A stretch of DNA of 64,000 bases from Chitinophaga varians (GTDB lineage Bacteria; Bacteroidota; Bacteroidia; Chitinophagales; Chitinophagaceae). The translations under genes and the position numbers were made by a program. Of this stretch, positions 54,288-63,701 are shown piece by piece. Where the stretch lies: positions 3,224,001-3,288,000 of the forward strand of contig NZ_JABAIA010000001.1 of NCBI RefSeq assembly GCF_012641275.1. The letters are read 5' to 3'. The notes under the pieces are model-generated. The model was not told where the DNA came from and did not search any database. It saw only the letters and a program-made list of their open reading frames with translations. Position 1 is the first letter of the stretch. Each line of letters starts with the position of its first letter.

Positions 54288-56681
54288 ATGAGAAAATTAG
54301 TACTGACACTGTCTGTGTTCATCACCTTCCGTGCCTATGCACAGGATGCGCTGAAATACCAGACACCTGCACAAAGCATTGTAGAACTGGCCATGGCCGC
54401 TCCTTCCCCCGCCGTCAACTTCAGCAGGGGAGACCTGATGCTCATCATGGACCGCACCGGATTCCCTACCATCGAAGAACTGTCACAGCCGGAATACCGG
54501 TTGGCCGGCTACCGCATCAATCCTGCTAATTTTGGCCCGAGCCGCGCCAGCTATGTAACGGGTATCCGCATCAAAGAAATCACCGGTAAACGGGAATATG
54601 CCGTGACAGGCGTGCCTGCGGGCGCCCGCATCGGCAACGTTACCTGGTCTCCGCTGAAAAAGAGCTTCGCTTTCACCGTCACCACCAACAACAGTATCAC
54701 GCTGTGGAAGGCGGATGTGGCCACCGGTGAAGCAAAACAAATCAGCACCCGCCGCCTGAACGATACCTTTGGCGGTGCTTTCCGCTGGATGGATGAAGAC
54801 CGCATACTGGTGCTGTCTGTACCTGCCGGCATCGGCGCCGCACCGGAAAAACCGCTGGCGCCGGAAGGCCCTACCGTGCAGCAAACTTCCGGTAAAGCCG
54901 CTCCGGCGGCCACCTACCAGGACATGCTGAAAAATCCTTACGACGAACAGCTGTTCGACTACTATTTCCAGTCAGAACCTGTCATCATCAGCACCGCCGG
55001 GGAAAAAGTCATCGGTAAACCAGCTGTATATACTGATATCACACCATCTCCTGATAAACAATATTTGCTGGTGCGCCAGTTGAGCCGCCCTTACTCTTAC
55101 CTCGTGGGGGCAGGCCGTTTCCCTTCAGAGATCAGCATCTGGGACCTTCAGGGCGCTCTGGTAAAACAACTCGCCAAAAATCCGCTGGATGAAGTACGGC
55201 CCAAAGGCTTCGATGCTACCAGTAACTATCCCCGTGGCCATCAGTGGCGCAACGATGCGCCGGCCACTATCTACTGGATACAGGCCCTCGATGGCGGTGA
55301 TCCTAAAAAAGAAGTGCCTTTCCGCGATGTGGTAAACACCCTCGATGCTCCGTTCACTGCTGCACCGGCAGAACTGGTGAAAACGAAAGACCGCTTCGAT
55401 GGCCTTATCTGGGGCAACAGCCAGCTGGCCCTCGTGACAGAAGGCAACAGCACCAAACAGACCGTTAAAATCAGCCGCATCGCCCCGTCCCATCCCGGAC
55501 AAGACCCGGTGGCCATCATTGACCGCTCTGTGAATGACCGCTACAACGATCCCGGTGAACCGGTTATGGTGAAAAACGAATACAACAGATCCGTACTGTA
55601 CGTGTCTCCGGCCAGCGAACTGCTGATGATCGCGCCAGGCGCTTCACCGGAAGGTGACCGTCCGTTCCTCTCCAGCTTCAGCCTGAAAAACGGAAAACAG
55701 AACATCCTGTGGCGTTCTCAGGCCCCTTACTACGAACAGGTGGCGGAAGTGATAGACCCGGCCAAACAAGTGATCGTGGTGGCCCGCGAATCAGCGTCAA
55801 CACCGGTGAATTATTACCTGCAGAACCTGAAAAAGAAATCTGCTGCCATAGCGCTGACCAATTTCCCGCACCCGCAGCCTTTACTGGAAGGAGTACAGAA
55901 GCAACTGCTGAAATACAAACGTAAAGACGGCGTAGACCTCACTGCCATGTTGTACCTGCCCAAAGGATACGATGCCGCAAAAGACGGCCGGTTACCGGTA
56001 TTAATGTGGGCATATCCGCGTGAGTACAAATCCGCTTCCGATGCGGCACAGGTAAGAGGTTCTGCCTACAGGTTCACCCGGGTGACCTACGGTTCTCCTA
56101 TTTTCTGGGTAACCCGCGGCTTCGCCGTGATGGACGCCACCGAAATGCCGATCGTAGGGGAAGGCGATAAAGAACCGAATGACAACTTCGTGGAGCAGCT
56201 GGTCATGAACGCCGAAGCAGCAGTGGATAAAATCACCGGCATGGGTGTTGGCGACAAAGACCGTATCGCTGTTGGCGGCCATTCCTATGGCGCATTTATG
56301 ACAGCTAACCTGCTCGCACATACGAACCTGTTCAAGGCCGGTATCGCCCGTAGCGGCGCTTACAACCGTACCCTGACGCCTTTTGGCTTCCAGAACGAGC
56401 AACGCACCTACTGGCAGGCGCCTGACGTATACTATAAAATGTCGCCGTTTTCCTACGCTGACAAACTGAAAACGCCACTGCTCATGATCCATGGCGAAGC
56501 AGACAATAACTCCGGTACCTTCCCTATCCAGAGCGAAAGGCTGTATAACGCCCTGAAAGGCAACGGAGGCACCGCCCGCCTGGTGTTCCTGCCACAGGAA
56601 AGCCATGGCTATGCCGCTAAGGAAAGCATCCTGCACATGCTGTGGGAAATGGACAACTGGCTGATGAAATACGTGAAATAA
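54288..56681 (+). CDS. S9 family serine peptidase (prolyl oligopeptidase-type), secreted
   Basis: About 797 residues. The signal peptide MRKLVLTLSVFITFRAYA begins at ATG 54288; the upstream frame to 54252 lacks a plausible signal. A beta-propeller region (about residues 70-530) precedes an alpha/beta-hydrolase domain, with nucleophile Ser 666 in GGHSYGAF, Asp 739 in HGEADNN and His 773 in ESHGYAA. It resembles the glutamyl/dipeptidyl aminopeptidase-like S9 group exported to the periplasm by Bacteroidota, which trims peptides. A repeat element with a terminator at its end follows the stop by 5 bp. Confidence 0.92.
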   Translation: MRKLVLTLSVFITFRAYAQDALKYQTPAQSIVELAMAAPSPAVNFSRGDLMLIMDRTGFPTIEELSQPEYRLAGYRINPANFGPSRASYVTGIRIKEITGKREYAVTGVPAGARIGNVTWSPLKKSFAFTVTTNNSITLWKADVATGEAKQISTRRLNDTFGGAFRWMDEDRILVLSVPAGIGAAPEKPLAPEGPTVQQTSGKAAPAATYQDMLKNPYDEQLFDYYFQSEPVIISTAGEKVIGKPAVYTDITPSPDKQYLLVRQLSRPYSYLVGAGRFPSEISIWDLQGALVKQLAKNPLDEVRPKGFDATSNYPRGHQWRNDAPATIYWIQALDGGDPKKEVPFRDVVNTLDAPFTAAPAELVKTKDRFDGLIWGNSQLALVTEGNSTKQTVKISRIAPSHPGQDPVAIIDRSVNDRYNDPGEPVMVKNEYNRSVLYVSPASELLMIAPGASPEGDRPFLSSFSLKNGKQNILWRSQAPYYEQVAEVIDPAKQVIVVARESASTPVNYYLQNLKKKSAAIALTNFPHPQPLLEGVQKQLLKYKRKDGVDLTAMLYLPKGYDAAKDGRLPVLMWAYPREYKSASDAAQVRGSAYRFTRVTYGSPIFWVTRGFAVMDATEMPIVGEGDKEPNDNFVEQLVMNAEAAVDKITGMGVGDKDRIAVGGHSYGAFMTANLLAHTNLFKAGIARSGAYNRTLTPFGFQNEQRTYWQAPDVYYKMSPFSYADKLKTPLLMIHGEADNNSGTFPIQSERLYNALKGNGGTARLVFLPQESHGYAAKESILHMLWEMDNWLMKYVK

Positions 56682-56686
56682 TCTGT

Positions 56687-56915
56687 CCCAGGGCTGAAGC
56701 CCTGGGCTACGTTCTGTTTCAGGCGTGTTTATTAGTGATATTTCTTATTAATGGGTTAGTGTTTCAACTATAAACTGCCGTTTAACATCTTAGTCAAAAC
56801 TCTGATGGCCTAAGGCATCAGAGCCGTTTTTCGCTAATGGTTTTACGGATTCAGTATTAAACGCCACCTTAAAACAAATCTAAAACAGAACGTAGCCCAG
56901 GGCTTCAGCCCTGGG
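56687..56915. repeat. 229-bp element with perfect 33-bp terminal inverted repeats
   Basis: Arms at 56687-56719 and 56883-56915 are exact reverse complements. Each contains the internal palindrome core CCCAGGGCTTCAGCCCTGGG or its complement, then CTACGTTCTGTTT. Inside are a second dyad, CTCTGATG (56800-56807) and CATCAGAG (56816-56823), and GGCGTGTTTA/TTAAACGCC near the ends. No ORF of note is inside. It looks like a REP/MITE-type mobile palindromic element. Confidence 0.8.
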
Positions 56916-56921
56916 TTTTTT
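56896..56921 (+). terminator. Terminator formed by the end of the repeat element
   Basis: The right-arm hairpin CCCAGGGCT-TC-AGCCCTGGG (56896-56915) is followed by six T, so it can end plus-strand transcription from the peptidase gene. Confidence 0.75.
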
Positions 56922-57011
56922 AATATAATAAAAAATCCGCAAAATATGTGTAATAGGTAAAAAGTACCATTGAAGCCCCATATAACACAATCAATTTCCC
57001 CGCCCGCCCTG

Positions 57012-57019
57012 TACCTTTG
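57012..57019 (+). promoter_or_regulatory. -7 element of the AraC gene
   Basis: TACCTTTG is an exact TAnnTTTG match, 7 nt before the chosen ATG at 57027, which would make the message nearly leaderless. No clear -33 box is visible. Confidence 0.5.
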
Positions 57020-57026
57020 TGATATC

Positions 57027-57905
57027 ATGTCAAAGGCACATATCCATACATATGACATCTGCTCGCTGGGAATGGGTAAACCCGCTTCAGAAGAGATTCT
57101 GGTGGCAAGATTTACTGACTACCTGGCTGCACATCCGGACATCAAATTCCCGCACCGGCATTCTTTTTACCACCTGGCATTTTTTACCGGTGGAAGAGGT
57201 TCCCATACGATCGATTTTGAGCGTTTTCCGGTAGAACCCGGTCAATTGTATTTTATGGTGCCGGGACAGGTGCACAGCTGGTTTTTTGAAGGACAGATTG
57301 AAGGATATGTGGTGAATGTGGCGGCTGGTTTTTTTAATGCTTTTTTGCAGGATGCCGGCTATGTGGAGCGGTTCCCGTTTTTCAGCGGTGTAAGTGCTGA
57401 GGGTGTGGTGACGCTGCCGGAGGAAGCCAGGGCCCGTGTAGTGGCATTGTTTGAAAAAATGCTGCTGGAAATGGACGGTACCCAAGCCTACAGTCATGAT
57501 ATGTTACGGCTTCTCATGCTGGAGATGTTTGTGAAAGTCAGCCGGGTGACACGCAACAGTGGTTCCCCGCAGGAGCCGCCGCACAACTACGTGTTGCTGC
57601 GCAATTTCCGCAAACTGGTGGAGCAGCACTATATGCAGCTGAGATTGCCGAAAGACTATGCTGCGCTGCTGTATGTAACACCCAATTATCTCAACGCTTT
57701 CTGCCGGCATATGCTGGGCAAATCGGCCGGGGAAATTATCCGCGACCGGGTATTGCTGGAAGCGAAAAGATTGTTGATCAATGTAGATATCAGTATCTCT
57801 ACAATTGCTTACCAGCTGAGCTTTGGCGATAATTCCTACTTCACGAAGTTCTTCAAGAAATATGAAGGCGTGACACCTGAAGAATTCCGGAAGAATATTT
57901 CCTGA
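57027..57905 (+). CDS. AraC family transcriptional regulator
   Basis: About 292 residues. An N-terminal cupin-like sensor region (FPHRHSFYHLAFFTGGRGSHTIDF, in pieces, about residues 37-60, with VPGQVHSWFFEG) is followed by a C-terminal double helix-turn-helix (about 190-290; DYAALLYVTPNYLNAFCRHMLGKSAGEII, then ISISTIAYQLSFGDNSYFTKFFKKYEGVTPEEFRK in two parts). The ATG at 57027 is preferred over 56970 because of the promoter element between them. It is followed 18 bp later by the DUF983 gene. The controlled genes are unknown. Confidence 0.92.
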   Translation: MSKAHIHTYDICSLGMGKPASEEILVARFTDYLAAHPDIKFPHRHSFYHLAFFTGGRGSHTIDFERFPVEPGQLYFMVPGQVHSWFFEGQIEGYVVNVAAGFFNAFLQDAGYVERFPFFSGVSAEGVVTLPEEARARVVALFEKMLLEMDGTQAYSHDMLRLLMLEMFVKVSRVTRNSGSPQEPPHNYVLLRNFRKLVEQHYMQLRLPKDYAALLYVTPNYLNAFCRHMLGKSAGEIIRDRVLLEAKRLLINVDISISTIAYQLSFGDNSYFTKFFKKYEGVTPEEFRKNIS

Positions 57906-57923
57906 CAATAAAAGCTTCAATAT

Positions 57924-58385
57924 ATGTGTGCAGATAAAAAACATGAGAAACCGAACATTTTCAAAAGCGTATTCACCAACAAATGCGCACGCTGCAGAAG
58001 AGGTTCTATTTTCCTCAGCAAAAACCCCTATGACCTCAAGAACTGTATGAAGATGCCGGAAAAATGTCCGGAATGCGGTCAGCAGGTAGAAGTGGAGGTA
58101 GGGTTTTACTACGGTACCGGCTATGTGAGCTATGCGCTGTCAATCGCTGTCTGTGTGGCCAGTCTGATTGCCTGGTGGCTGTTTGTCGGCTTTTCTATCT
58201 ATGACAACAGTATCTACTGGTGGCTGGGCTTTAACGGCATACTGCTGCTATGCCTTCAGCCGGTGCTGATGCGCTGGTCCAGGACCATCTGGATGGCTTT
58301 TTTCGTGAGATATGACGAAGACTGGCAACAGGGGCCTCCTGAAGGTACCGGCAGGGTGAACGCCACTTTCAAAAATGCCATTTAA
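57924..58385 (+). CDS. DUF983 family membrane protein
   Basis: A 153-residue protein. An N-terminal zinc-ribbon-like part has KCARCRRGSIF (about residues 20-30) and KCPECGQ (about 46-52), two CxxC pairs. A two-helix membrane part follows (ALSIAVCVASLIAWWLF; WWLGFNGILLLCLQPVL). This is the DUF983 layout; its function is unknown. It is 18 bp downstream of the AraC gene and probably co-transcribed. A terminator follows. Confidence 0.9.
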   Translation: MCADKKHEKPNIFKSVFTNKCARCRRGSIFLSKNPYDLKNCMKMPEKCPECGQQVEVEVGFYYGTGYVSYALSIAVCVASLIAWWLFVGFSIYDNSIYWWLGFNGILLLCLQPVLMRWSRTIWMAFFVRYDEDWQQGPPEGTGRVNATFKNAI

Positions 58386-58420
58386 CAAAGGATAGTAGGA
58401 TTAAGTATAACGAATGAAAA

Positions 58421-58462
58421 AACGATGGCCCGGGTATTTTTTGCCCGGGTCTTCGTTTTTTG
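58421..58462 (+). terminator. Terminator after the DUF983 gene
   Basis: AACGA..CCCGGG (58421-58433) pairs with CCCGGG..TCGTT (58444-58457) with mismatches between the two blocks, and six T follow. Confidence 0.65.
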
Positions 58463-58529
58463 TTATATTAGGATAACTATTTAACTCCGTATCTGTCATT
58501 AGCTTTTTACTAACAGCAATGATTACACG

Positions 58530-59876
58530 ATGATGTTTCCCCGGCGGTTTGTTATTTTGTTATGTCTGTCCTTATGGACGTATTACAACAATCCGCTGAT
58601 GGCCCAGGATAGCGCACAAACGTCGCTGCCGGCTATCTGGAGCTTACAGGATTGTCTGAACTACGCCATGCAAAACAACATCCAGCTCAACAGTCTTCGG
58701 CTGAGCCGGATGAGCAGCGAACAGGACCTCCTGCTGTCAAAAGCGTCCAGGTTGCCCAATCTTACCGGTTCGGCATCCCAAACGCTGACAGGCCGTAAGA
58801 CCCTCACGGCCAGTGGTAATATGCCTTATGAAGGAGCATTCTCCGGCAACTACTCCGTCAATTCCAATGTCACCCTCTATCAGGGCGGATACCTCAACTA
58901 CGACATCAAACAAAAAGGACTGCTGACACAGGTGGCGGACCTCAACATCGCGCAACAGGTCAATAACATGACCATCCAGATTACACAGGCTTACCTCAAT
59001 ATCCTGCTGGCCCGGGAGAATATCGTTTATGTGAAAGATCTCGTTACCACCTCGGAAGCGCAGGTGCAACAGGCACAACAACGCTATGATGTGGGAAGCA
59101 TCGCCCTGAAAGACCTGGCGTCGCTGCAATCGCAACTCGCCGCAGACCGTTACAATCTCGTTACCGCTGAAAATCAACACCGGCTCAATAAACTGACGCT
59201 CAAACAATTATTACAACTGCCCAGCCCCTACGATTTTGATATCTTTTCGCCGGACACACTGGTGTCCAGCCATCTGGTAGTGCCGCTACAGGCAGCGCAA
59301 GACACCGCGCTGGCCAACAGGCCGGAAGTGAAAAGCGCAGAACTGGGCGTCGATGTATCATCGCTGGACCTGGCCAAAGCCAGGGCGGGGTTCCTGCCTA
59401 CGCTCAGCGCCGGCGGCGCACTGGGCAGCTCTTATCTCAGAGATCCCGCAAACAACTTTTTCAAACAACTGGACAATAACTTCTATCAACAAATAGGGCT
59501 TACCCTGTCGGTTCCCATATTCACCCGCAGGCTCAACAAAACCAATGTGGAGAAATCCAAACTGGAGGTAGACCAGTCGAAGCTAACGCTGAAGGATACA
59601 CGCACTAACCTGTCGCAGACGGTGGAACAGGCCTATATCAATGTGCAGAATGCACAGGGCCAGTATGATGCGTCTGTGGAGCAACTGCGTTATGCGACGG
59701 AAAGTTATCGTATTGCTACCGAACAGCTGAAAGTAGGCGTGGCCAATATGGTGGATTTTCTGCAACAGAAAAACCTGTACATACAGGCTTTTCAGGCTTA
59801 TATACAGGCTAAATACAATGCGGCATTGACAATCAGGATATATGATTTTTACAGGGGCGTACCTGTAAAACTATAA
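58530..59876 (+). CDS. TolC family outer-membrane efflux protein
   Basis: A 448-residue protein. A signal peptide (about residues 1-25) is followed by two OEP repeats of long helices. The first begins WSLQDCLNYAMQNNIQLNSLRL (in pieces, about 38-59), with AQQRYDVGSIALKDLASLQSQ (about 180-200); the second has ANRPEVKSAELGVDVS (about 258-273) and ATEQLKVGVANMVDFLQQKN (about 395-415). It would form the outer-membrane channel of the tripartite pump completed by the next three genes (adaptor, ATPase, permease). Confidence 0.93.
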   Translation: MMFPRRFVILLCLSLWTYYNNPLMAQDSAQTSLPAIWSLQDCLNYAMQNNIQLNSLRLSRMSSEQDLLLSKASRLPNLTGSASQTLTGRKTLTASGNMPYEGAFSGNYSVNSNVTLYQGGYLNYDIKQKGLLTQVADLNIAQQVNNMTIQITQAYLNILLARENIVYVKDLVTTSEAQVQQAQQRYDVGSIALKDLASLQSQLAADRYNLVTAENQHRLNKLTLKQLLQLPSPYDFDIFSPDTLVSSHLVVPLQAAQDTALANRPEVKSAELGVDVSSLDLAKARAGFLPTLSAGGALGSSYLRDPANNFFKQLDNNFYQQIGLTLSVPIFTRRLNKTNVEKSKLEVDQSKLTLKDTRTNLSQTVEQAYINVQNAQGQYDASVEQLRYATESYRIATEQLKVGVANMVDFLQQKNLYIQAFQAYIQAKYNAALTIRIYDFYRGVPVKL

Positions 59877-59889
59877 ATGCAATTGACGT

Positions 59890-61122
59890 ATGAGAAAATA
59901 TAAAAAGGTTATCATCGTGGCGGTTATCCTGCTGGTGGCGCTGGTCATCTGGTTTGTTTTTATCAGGAAGAAGCGTCAGCCGATAGCATTTGATACCGTC
60001 CAACCCGCCTATGGTCATATAGCCACCACCGTTACTGCCACCGGTACCATACAACCGGTAGACACTGTTGCGGTGGGCGCCCAGGTGTCCGGTACGCTGA
60101 AGTACCTGTATGTGGACTTTAACTCCCAGGTAAAAAAAGGAGAGAAGCTGGGTGAACTGGACAAAGTATTGTTTCAGGCACAGGTAGACCAGTACCGGGC
60201 CAATCTGCAGGTATCCCAGTCGAACCTGGATTATCAGAACAACAATTTCCACCGGCAGGAACTGCTGTATAAAACAGGCGCTATTGCCAAAGCGGACTAT
60301 GACGTGGCTTACAATCAGCTTGGACAGGCAAAAGCACAGGTGGCCAGTGTGAATGCACAGCTGGCATCGGCCCTGAAAAACCTCTCGTTTACAGATATTA
60401 TCTCCCCGATCAACGGTGTTGTGCTTAACCGGAGCGTGAGCGTAGGTCAAACGGTGGCGGCCAGTTTCAATACGCCCACCTTGTTTGTGATCGCCAAGGA
60501 TATTACGAAAATGCAGGTAGAGGCCAGTGTGGACGAGGCCGACATCGGTAACGTGAAAGACTCGCAGCGTGTAACCTTCACCGTTGATGCGTATCTGGAA
60601 GATGTGTTTGCCGGTAAAGTACAGGAAATACGGCTGCAACCTTCCGTATCGTCAAACGTGGTCACGTATAACACCATCATCAACGCCTCCAATGAATCCA
60701 TGAAGCTGAAACCGGGCATGACGGCCAACGTGACTATCTACACCGCAGAAAAGGACAGTGTATTGCTGTTGCCGGTGAAAGCCCTCAAATTCCGCCCGGA
60801 CTCAGCGCTGTTGAAAGACTATGTGATCGTCAACGCTGTAGGCAGGCAGCAACGGCGTGCCACACCTGCCGATACTACCGGTAAGTTCAAAAGCGTGCAA
60901 AGGGTAGGATCGTCCAATTATGTATGGGTGCTGCGTGGAGATACCCTGTTGCAGAAACATATCCGTACCGGTTTGAATGATAATACGCAGATTGAAGTCA
61001 TACACGGACTGACGCCGCAGGACATAGTGGTGACGGCCGTCAACGGCAGCACCGGCCCTGCGGCCGCAGCCGGCAACAAAAGCCCGTTCTTGCCCAGGAT
61101 GGGAGGAGGGCGCAGGCGATGA
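59890..61122 (+). CDS. Periplasmic adaptor subunit, MacA-like
   Basis: A 410-residue membrane-fusion protein. One N-terminal transmembrane helix ([19 protein letters not shown], about residues 7-25), a biotinyl-lipoyl domain ([20 protein letters not shown], about 50-69; [21 protein letters not shown]), a coiled-coil hairpin (about 95-165) and a beta-barrel region. The C-terminus ends in a Gly/Arg-rich tail. It links the MacB-type ABC transporter with the TolC-like channel. Its stop overlaps the ATPase ATG by 4 bp. Confidence 0.93.
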   Translation: MRKYKKVIIVAVILLVALVIWFVFIRKKRQPIAFDTVQPAYGHIATTVTATGTIQPVDTVAVGAQVSGTLKYLYVDFNSQVKKGEKLGELDKVLFQAQVDQYRANLQVSQSNLDYQNNNFHRQELLYKTGAIAKADYDVAYNQLGQAKAQVASVNAQLASALKNLSFTDIISPINGVVLNRSVSVGQTVAASFNTPTLFVIAKDITKMQVEASVDEADIGNVKDSQRVTFTVDAYLEDVFAGKVQEIRLQPSVSSNVVTYNTIINASNESMKLKPGMTANVTIYTAEKDSVLLLPVKALKFRPDSALLKDYVIVNAVGRQQRRATPADTTGKFKSVQRVGSSNYVWVLRGDTLLQKHIRTGLNDNTQIEVIHGLTPQDIVVTAVNGSTGPAAAAGNKSPFLPRMGGGRRR

Positions 61123-61865
61123 ACAACAAAATTCTCGAGCTTCAGCAGATAAAACGTGAATTTGTAATGGGCACAGAAACGGTCCGGGCGCTGAAAGGGG
61201 TCTCCTTCGATGTCCATGCCGGTGAGTTTGTGACCATTATGGGAAGCAGTGGTTCAGGTAAGACCACGCTGCTCAACCTGCTCGGCTGCCTTGATAAGCC
61301 TACGGCCGGTAACTACCTGCTGGACGGCGTGGACGTGGGTAATCTTTCCCGTAACGAGCTGGCACGGCTGCGCAACCGCAAGATCGGATTTGTATTTCAG
61401 GCTTATAACCTGCTGCCCCGTACTTCCGCGCTGGAGAATGTAGAGCTGCCTTTGTTCTACAATCCTTCCCTGTCGGCTTCGGAGAGAAAAGATAAGGCTG
61501 TTAAGGCCCTCGAAGCCGTGAAGCTGGCCGACCGGCTGGACCATACGCCCAGCCAGCTTTCCGGCGGGCAACAGCAACGGGTGGCCATTGCCCGTGCGTT
61601 GGTGAACCAGCCGGTGATGATACTGGCGGACGAAGCGACAGGCAACCTGGATACGCGCACATCCTACGAAATCATGTTACTGATGCAGGAGCTTAACAAA
61701 GAAGGTAAAACCATCGTGTTTGTCACCCATGAGCCGGACATCGCCGCTTTCAGCAGCCGTACGGTCATGCTGCGCGACGGCAAGGTGGTGAAAGATACCG
61801 TTAATGAAAATGTGCGTTCGGCAAAAGAAGCGCTGGAGGCGCTGCCGCCGGCGGATGATTATTAA
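61119..61865 (+). CDS. ABC transporter ATP-binding protein, MacB/LolD type
   Basis: A 248-residue ATPase. Walker [10 protein letters not shown] (about residues 42-50), Q-loop [21 protein letters not shown] (in pieces, about 87-107), signature [16 protein letters not shown] (about 146-161), Walker [14 protein letters not shown] (about 166-178) and switch His in FVTHEPD. It pairs with the permease encoded 9 bp downstream. Unlike E. coli MacB, ATPase and permease are separate polypeptides here. Confidence 0.95.
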   Translation: MNNKILELQQIKREFVMGTETVRALKGVSFDVHAGEFVTIMGSSGSGKTTLLNLLGCLDKPTAGNYLLDGVDVGNLSRNELARLRNRKIGFVFQAYNLLPRTSALENVELPLFYNPSLSASERKDKAVKALEAVKLADRLDHTPSQLSGGQQQRVAIARALVNQPVMILADEATGNLDTRTSYEIMLLMQELNKEGKTIVFVTHEPDIAAFSSRTVMLRDGKVVKDTVNENVRSAKEALEALPPADDY

Positions 61866-61874
61866 TATGACAGC

Positions 61875-63095
61875 ATGAGTGCCATCAACCTCATACGGAT
61901 CGCTTTAAGGGCTTTGCAACGTAATAAGCTGCGGGCCTTCCTTACCATGCTCGGTATTATTATCGGCGTGGCGGCGGTGATTGCCATGGTGGCCATCGGG
62001 GAAGGCTCCAAGGAAAGTATCCAGTCACAGCTGAGCGCCATGGGGTCTAACATGATCACGATACTGCCGTCCAGTAACGTGTCCGGTGGTGTGCGCATCG
62101 AAGGGGCCAGTTTTCAGTCGCTCACTATTGTGGACGTGAAAGCCATACAGAAAAACGCTGAGCATGTAAGCGCGGTGTCGCCTGTTTCCGCCACCAAAGG
62201 GCAGGCTATCTACGGAGCGCTGAACTGGCCTACCAGCTTACAGGGCGTGGCGCCATCCTATTTCGATATCCGGAAACTGGAGATAGCCGATGGCGTTAGT
62301 TTCACAGATGCCGACGTGGCCACAGCCGCAAAAGTATGTGTGCTCGGACAAACGGTGATCAACAACCTGTTTCCCAGCGGTGAAAGCCCGGTGGGAAAAG
62401 TAATCCGGCTCAATTCCATTCCGCTGCAGGTGATCGGCACATTAGTGCCTAAAGGGCAGAGCTCTTTCGGACAGGACCAGGACGATATTATTCTTACGCC
62501 CTATACCACTGTACAGAAGCGAATTCTGGCCACCATCTATTTTCAGAGCATCTATGCCTCCGCTGTGAGCGAAGGCACTTCTGCGCAGGCTACCGACGAG
62601 ATTACGGATATACTGCGGGAAACACACCGGCTCCGCCCGGCCGATGAAAATAACTTCCAGGTACGTACCATGGAGGAACTGATCAAAACACTGAGCTCCA
62701 CCAGCAGTCTGCTGACTATACTGCTGACAGCCATAGCTGGTATTTCGCTGGTCATTGGCGGTATCGGGATTATGAACATCATGTATGTGTCGGTAACGGA
62801 ACGTACGCGGGAGATAGGACTACGTATGTCCATTGGCGCGAGAGGGATCGATATCCTGTTGCAGTTCCTGGTGGAGGCTATTATCATCAGTGTTACCGGT
62901 GGTATTATCGGGGTTATCCTGGGGCTCACCACCGCCAAAGTGATTACTTTGACACTGGGCTGGCCTACTATTGTGTCGGAATCGTCTATCATCCTGTCTT
63001 TTATGGTGTGTGCGCTTACCGGTGTTTTCTTCGGTTATTATCCCGCGCAGGCAGCCTCCCGCCTGGACCCGATAGAGGCTTTGCGCTATGAATAA
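61875..63095 (+). CDS. ABC transporter permease, MacB/FtsX type
   Basis: A 406-residue permease with the MacB_PCD periplasmic domain (about residues 50-245, opening after AIGEGSKESIQSQL) and four transmembrane helices: one near the N-terminus (about 20-42) and three at the C-terminus (about 285-395), with the FtsX segment GGIGIMNIMYVSVTERTREIGLR (in pieces, about 295-317). It ends in RLDPIEALRYE, as is usual for this group. With the preceding TolC, MacA and ATPase genes it forms a complete tripartite exporter for an unidentified peptide, lipid or drug. Confidence 0.95.
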   Translation: MSAINLIRIALRALQRNKLRAFLTMLGIIIGVAAVIAMVAIGEGSKESIQSQLSAMGSNMITILPSSNVSGGVRIEGASFQSLTIVDVKAIQKNAEHVSAVSPVSATKGQAIYGALNWPTSLQGVAPSYFDIRKLEIADGVSFTDADVATAAKVCVLGQTVINNLFPSGESPVGKVIRLNSIPLQVIGTLVPKGQSSFGQDQDDIILTPYTTVQKRILATIYFQSIYASAVSEGTSAQATDEITDILRETHRLRPADENNFQVRTMEELIKTLSSTSSLLTILLTAIAGISLVIGGIGIMNIMYVSVTERTREIGLRMSIGARGIDILLQFLVEAIIISVTGGIIGVILGLTTAKVITLTLGWPTIVSESSIILSFMVCALTGVFFGYYPAQAASRLDPIEALRYE

Positions 63096-63137
63096 TGGCT
63101 TGATAATTTCATGATTCTTTTTCTGCCGGAAAAATAA

Positions 63138-63169
63138 AAAACCGCCGGGAAAACTATCCCGACGGTTTT
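63138..63169. terminator. Bidirectional terminator after the efflux operon
   Basis: AAAACCGCCGGGA (63138-63150) and TCCCGACGGTTTT (63157-63169) pair over 13 bp with one mismatch. It lies between convergent genes. Confidence 0.88.
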
Positions 63170-63192
63170 GGAACACAATTTTAACTTACAAA

Positions 63193-63498
63193 CTACTCTT
63201 TCTTATTATGGATCTGTGAAGATTTCAGGTATACTTTCTTGCCTTTTTCGTCCACAATGTATTTCTGGTCTTTTCTGTTGATGTATACCGTTTCTCCGTG
63301 AGGGCCTTCTTTGCCCTTATAAATTTTATCTGTAACGGCGGAGGCGCCTTTTACGGCGATGGATGCTGTTTTATTGCCTACTTTTTTAGCGGTGCTGTCG
63401 AGTTTGTTTTGTGCAAATACAGCCTGTGCAGGCAAGGTAGCCACTGCGCCAAAAGCGAGGGCGAACAGCGCGGCGGAAATTGTTTTTGGAGCTCTCAT
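63193..63498 (-). CDS. Small secreted protein of unknown function
   Basis: About 101 residues from ATG 63498; the upstream ATG at 63528 gives an unlikely extension. The signal peptide (MRAPKTISAALFALAFGAVA, about residues 1-28, ending near FAQ) is followed by a low-complexity KKVGNKTASIAVKGASAVTDK region. The C-terminal part KGPHGETVYINRKDQKYIVDEKGKKVYLK-like (in pieces) has a repeated YI/YL...K pattern seen in small exported proteins of this group. No function can be given. Confidence 0.7.
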   Translation of the reverse strand: MRAPKTISAALFALAFGAVATLPAQAVFAQNKLDSTAKKVGNKTASIAVKGASAVTDKIYKGKEGPHGETVYINRKDQKYIVDEKGKKVYLKSSQIHNKKE

Positions 63499-63701
63499 GA
63501 TTATTGTCTTTTTATAGTTTAAAAACATGATTGTAGTGCTTGTAAATTCAATTTTGATGCCATTCCTGTTGATGAAAGTCTGCCGTTTGAAAGATAGTTG
63601 ATTACAAATATTTCTTTTTTATGTTGGAAGATAATGTCGGGGATTTTCCCCGTGGCGGTATCAGGACTTTTTCGTATATTGATTAACGATAACCTGTGTC
63701 T

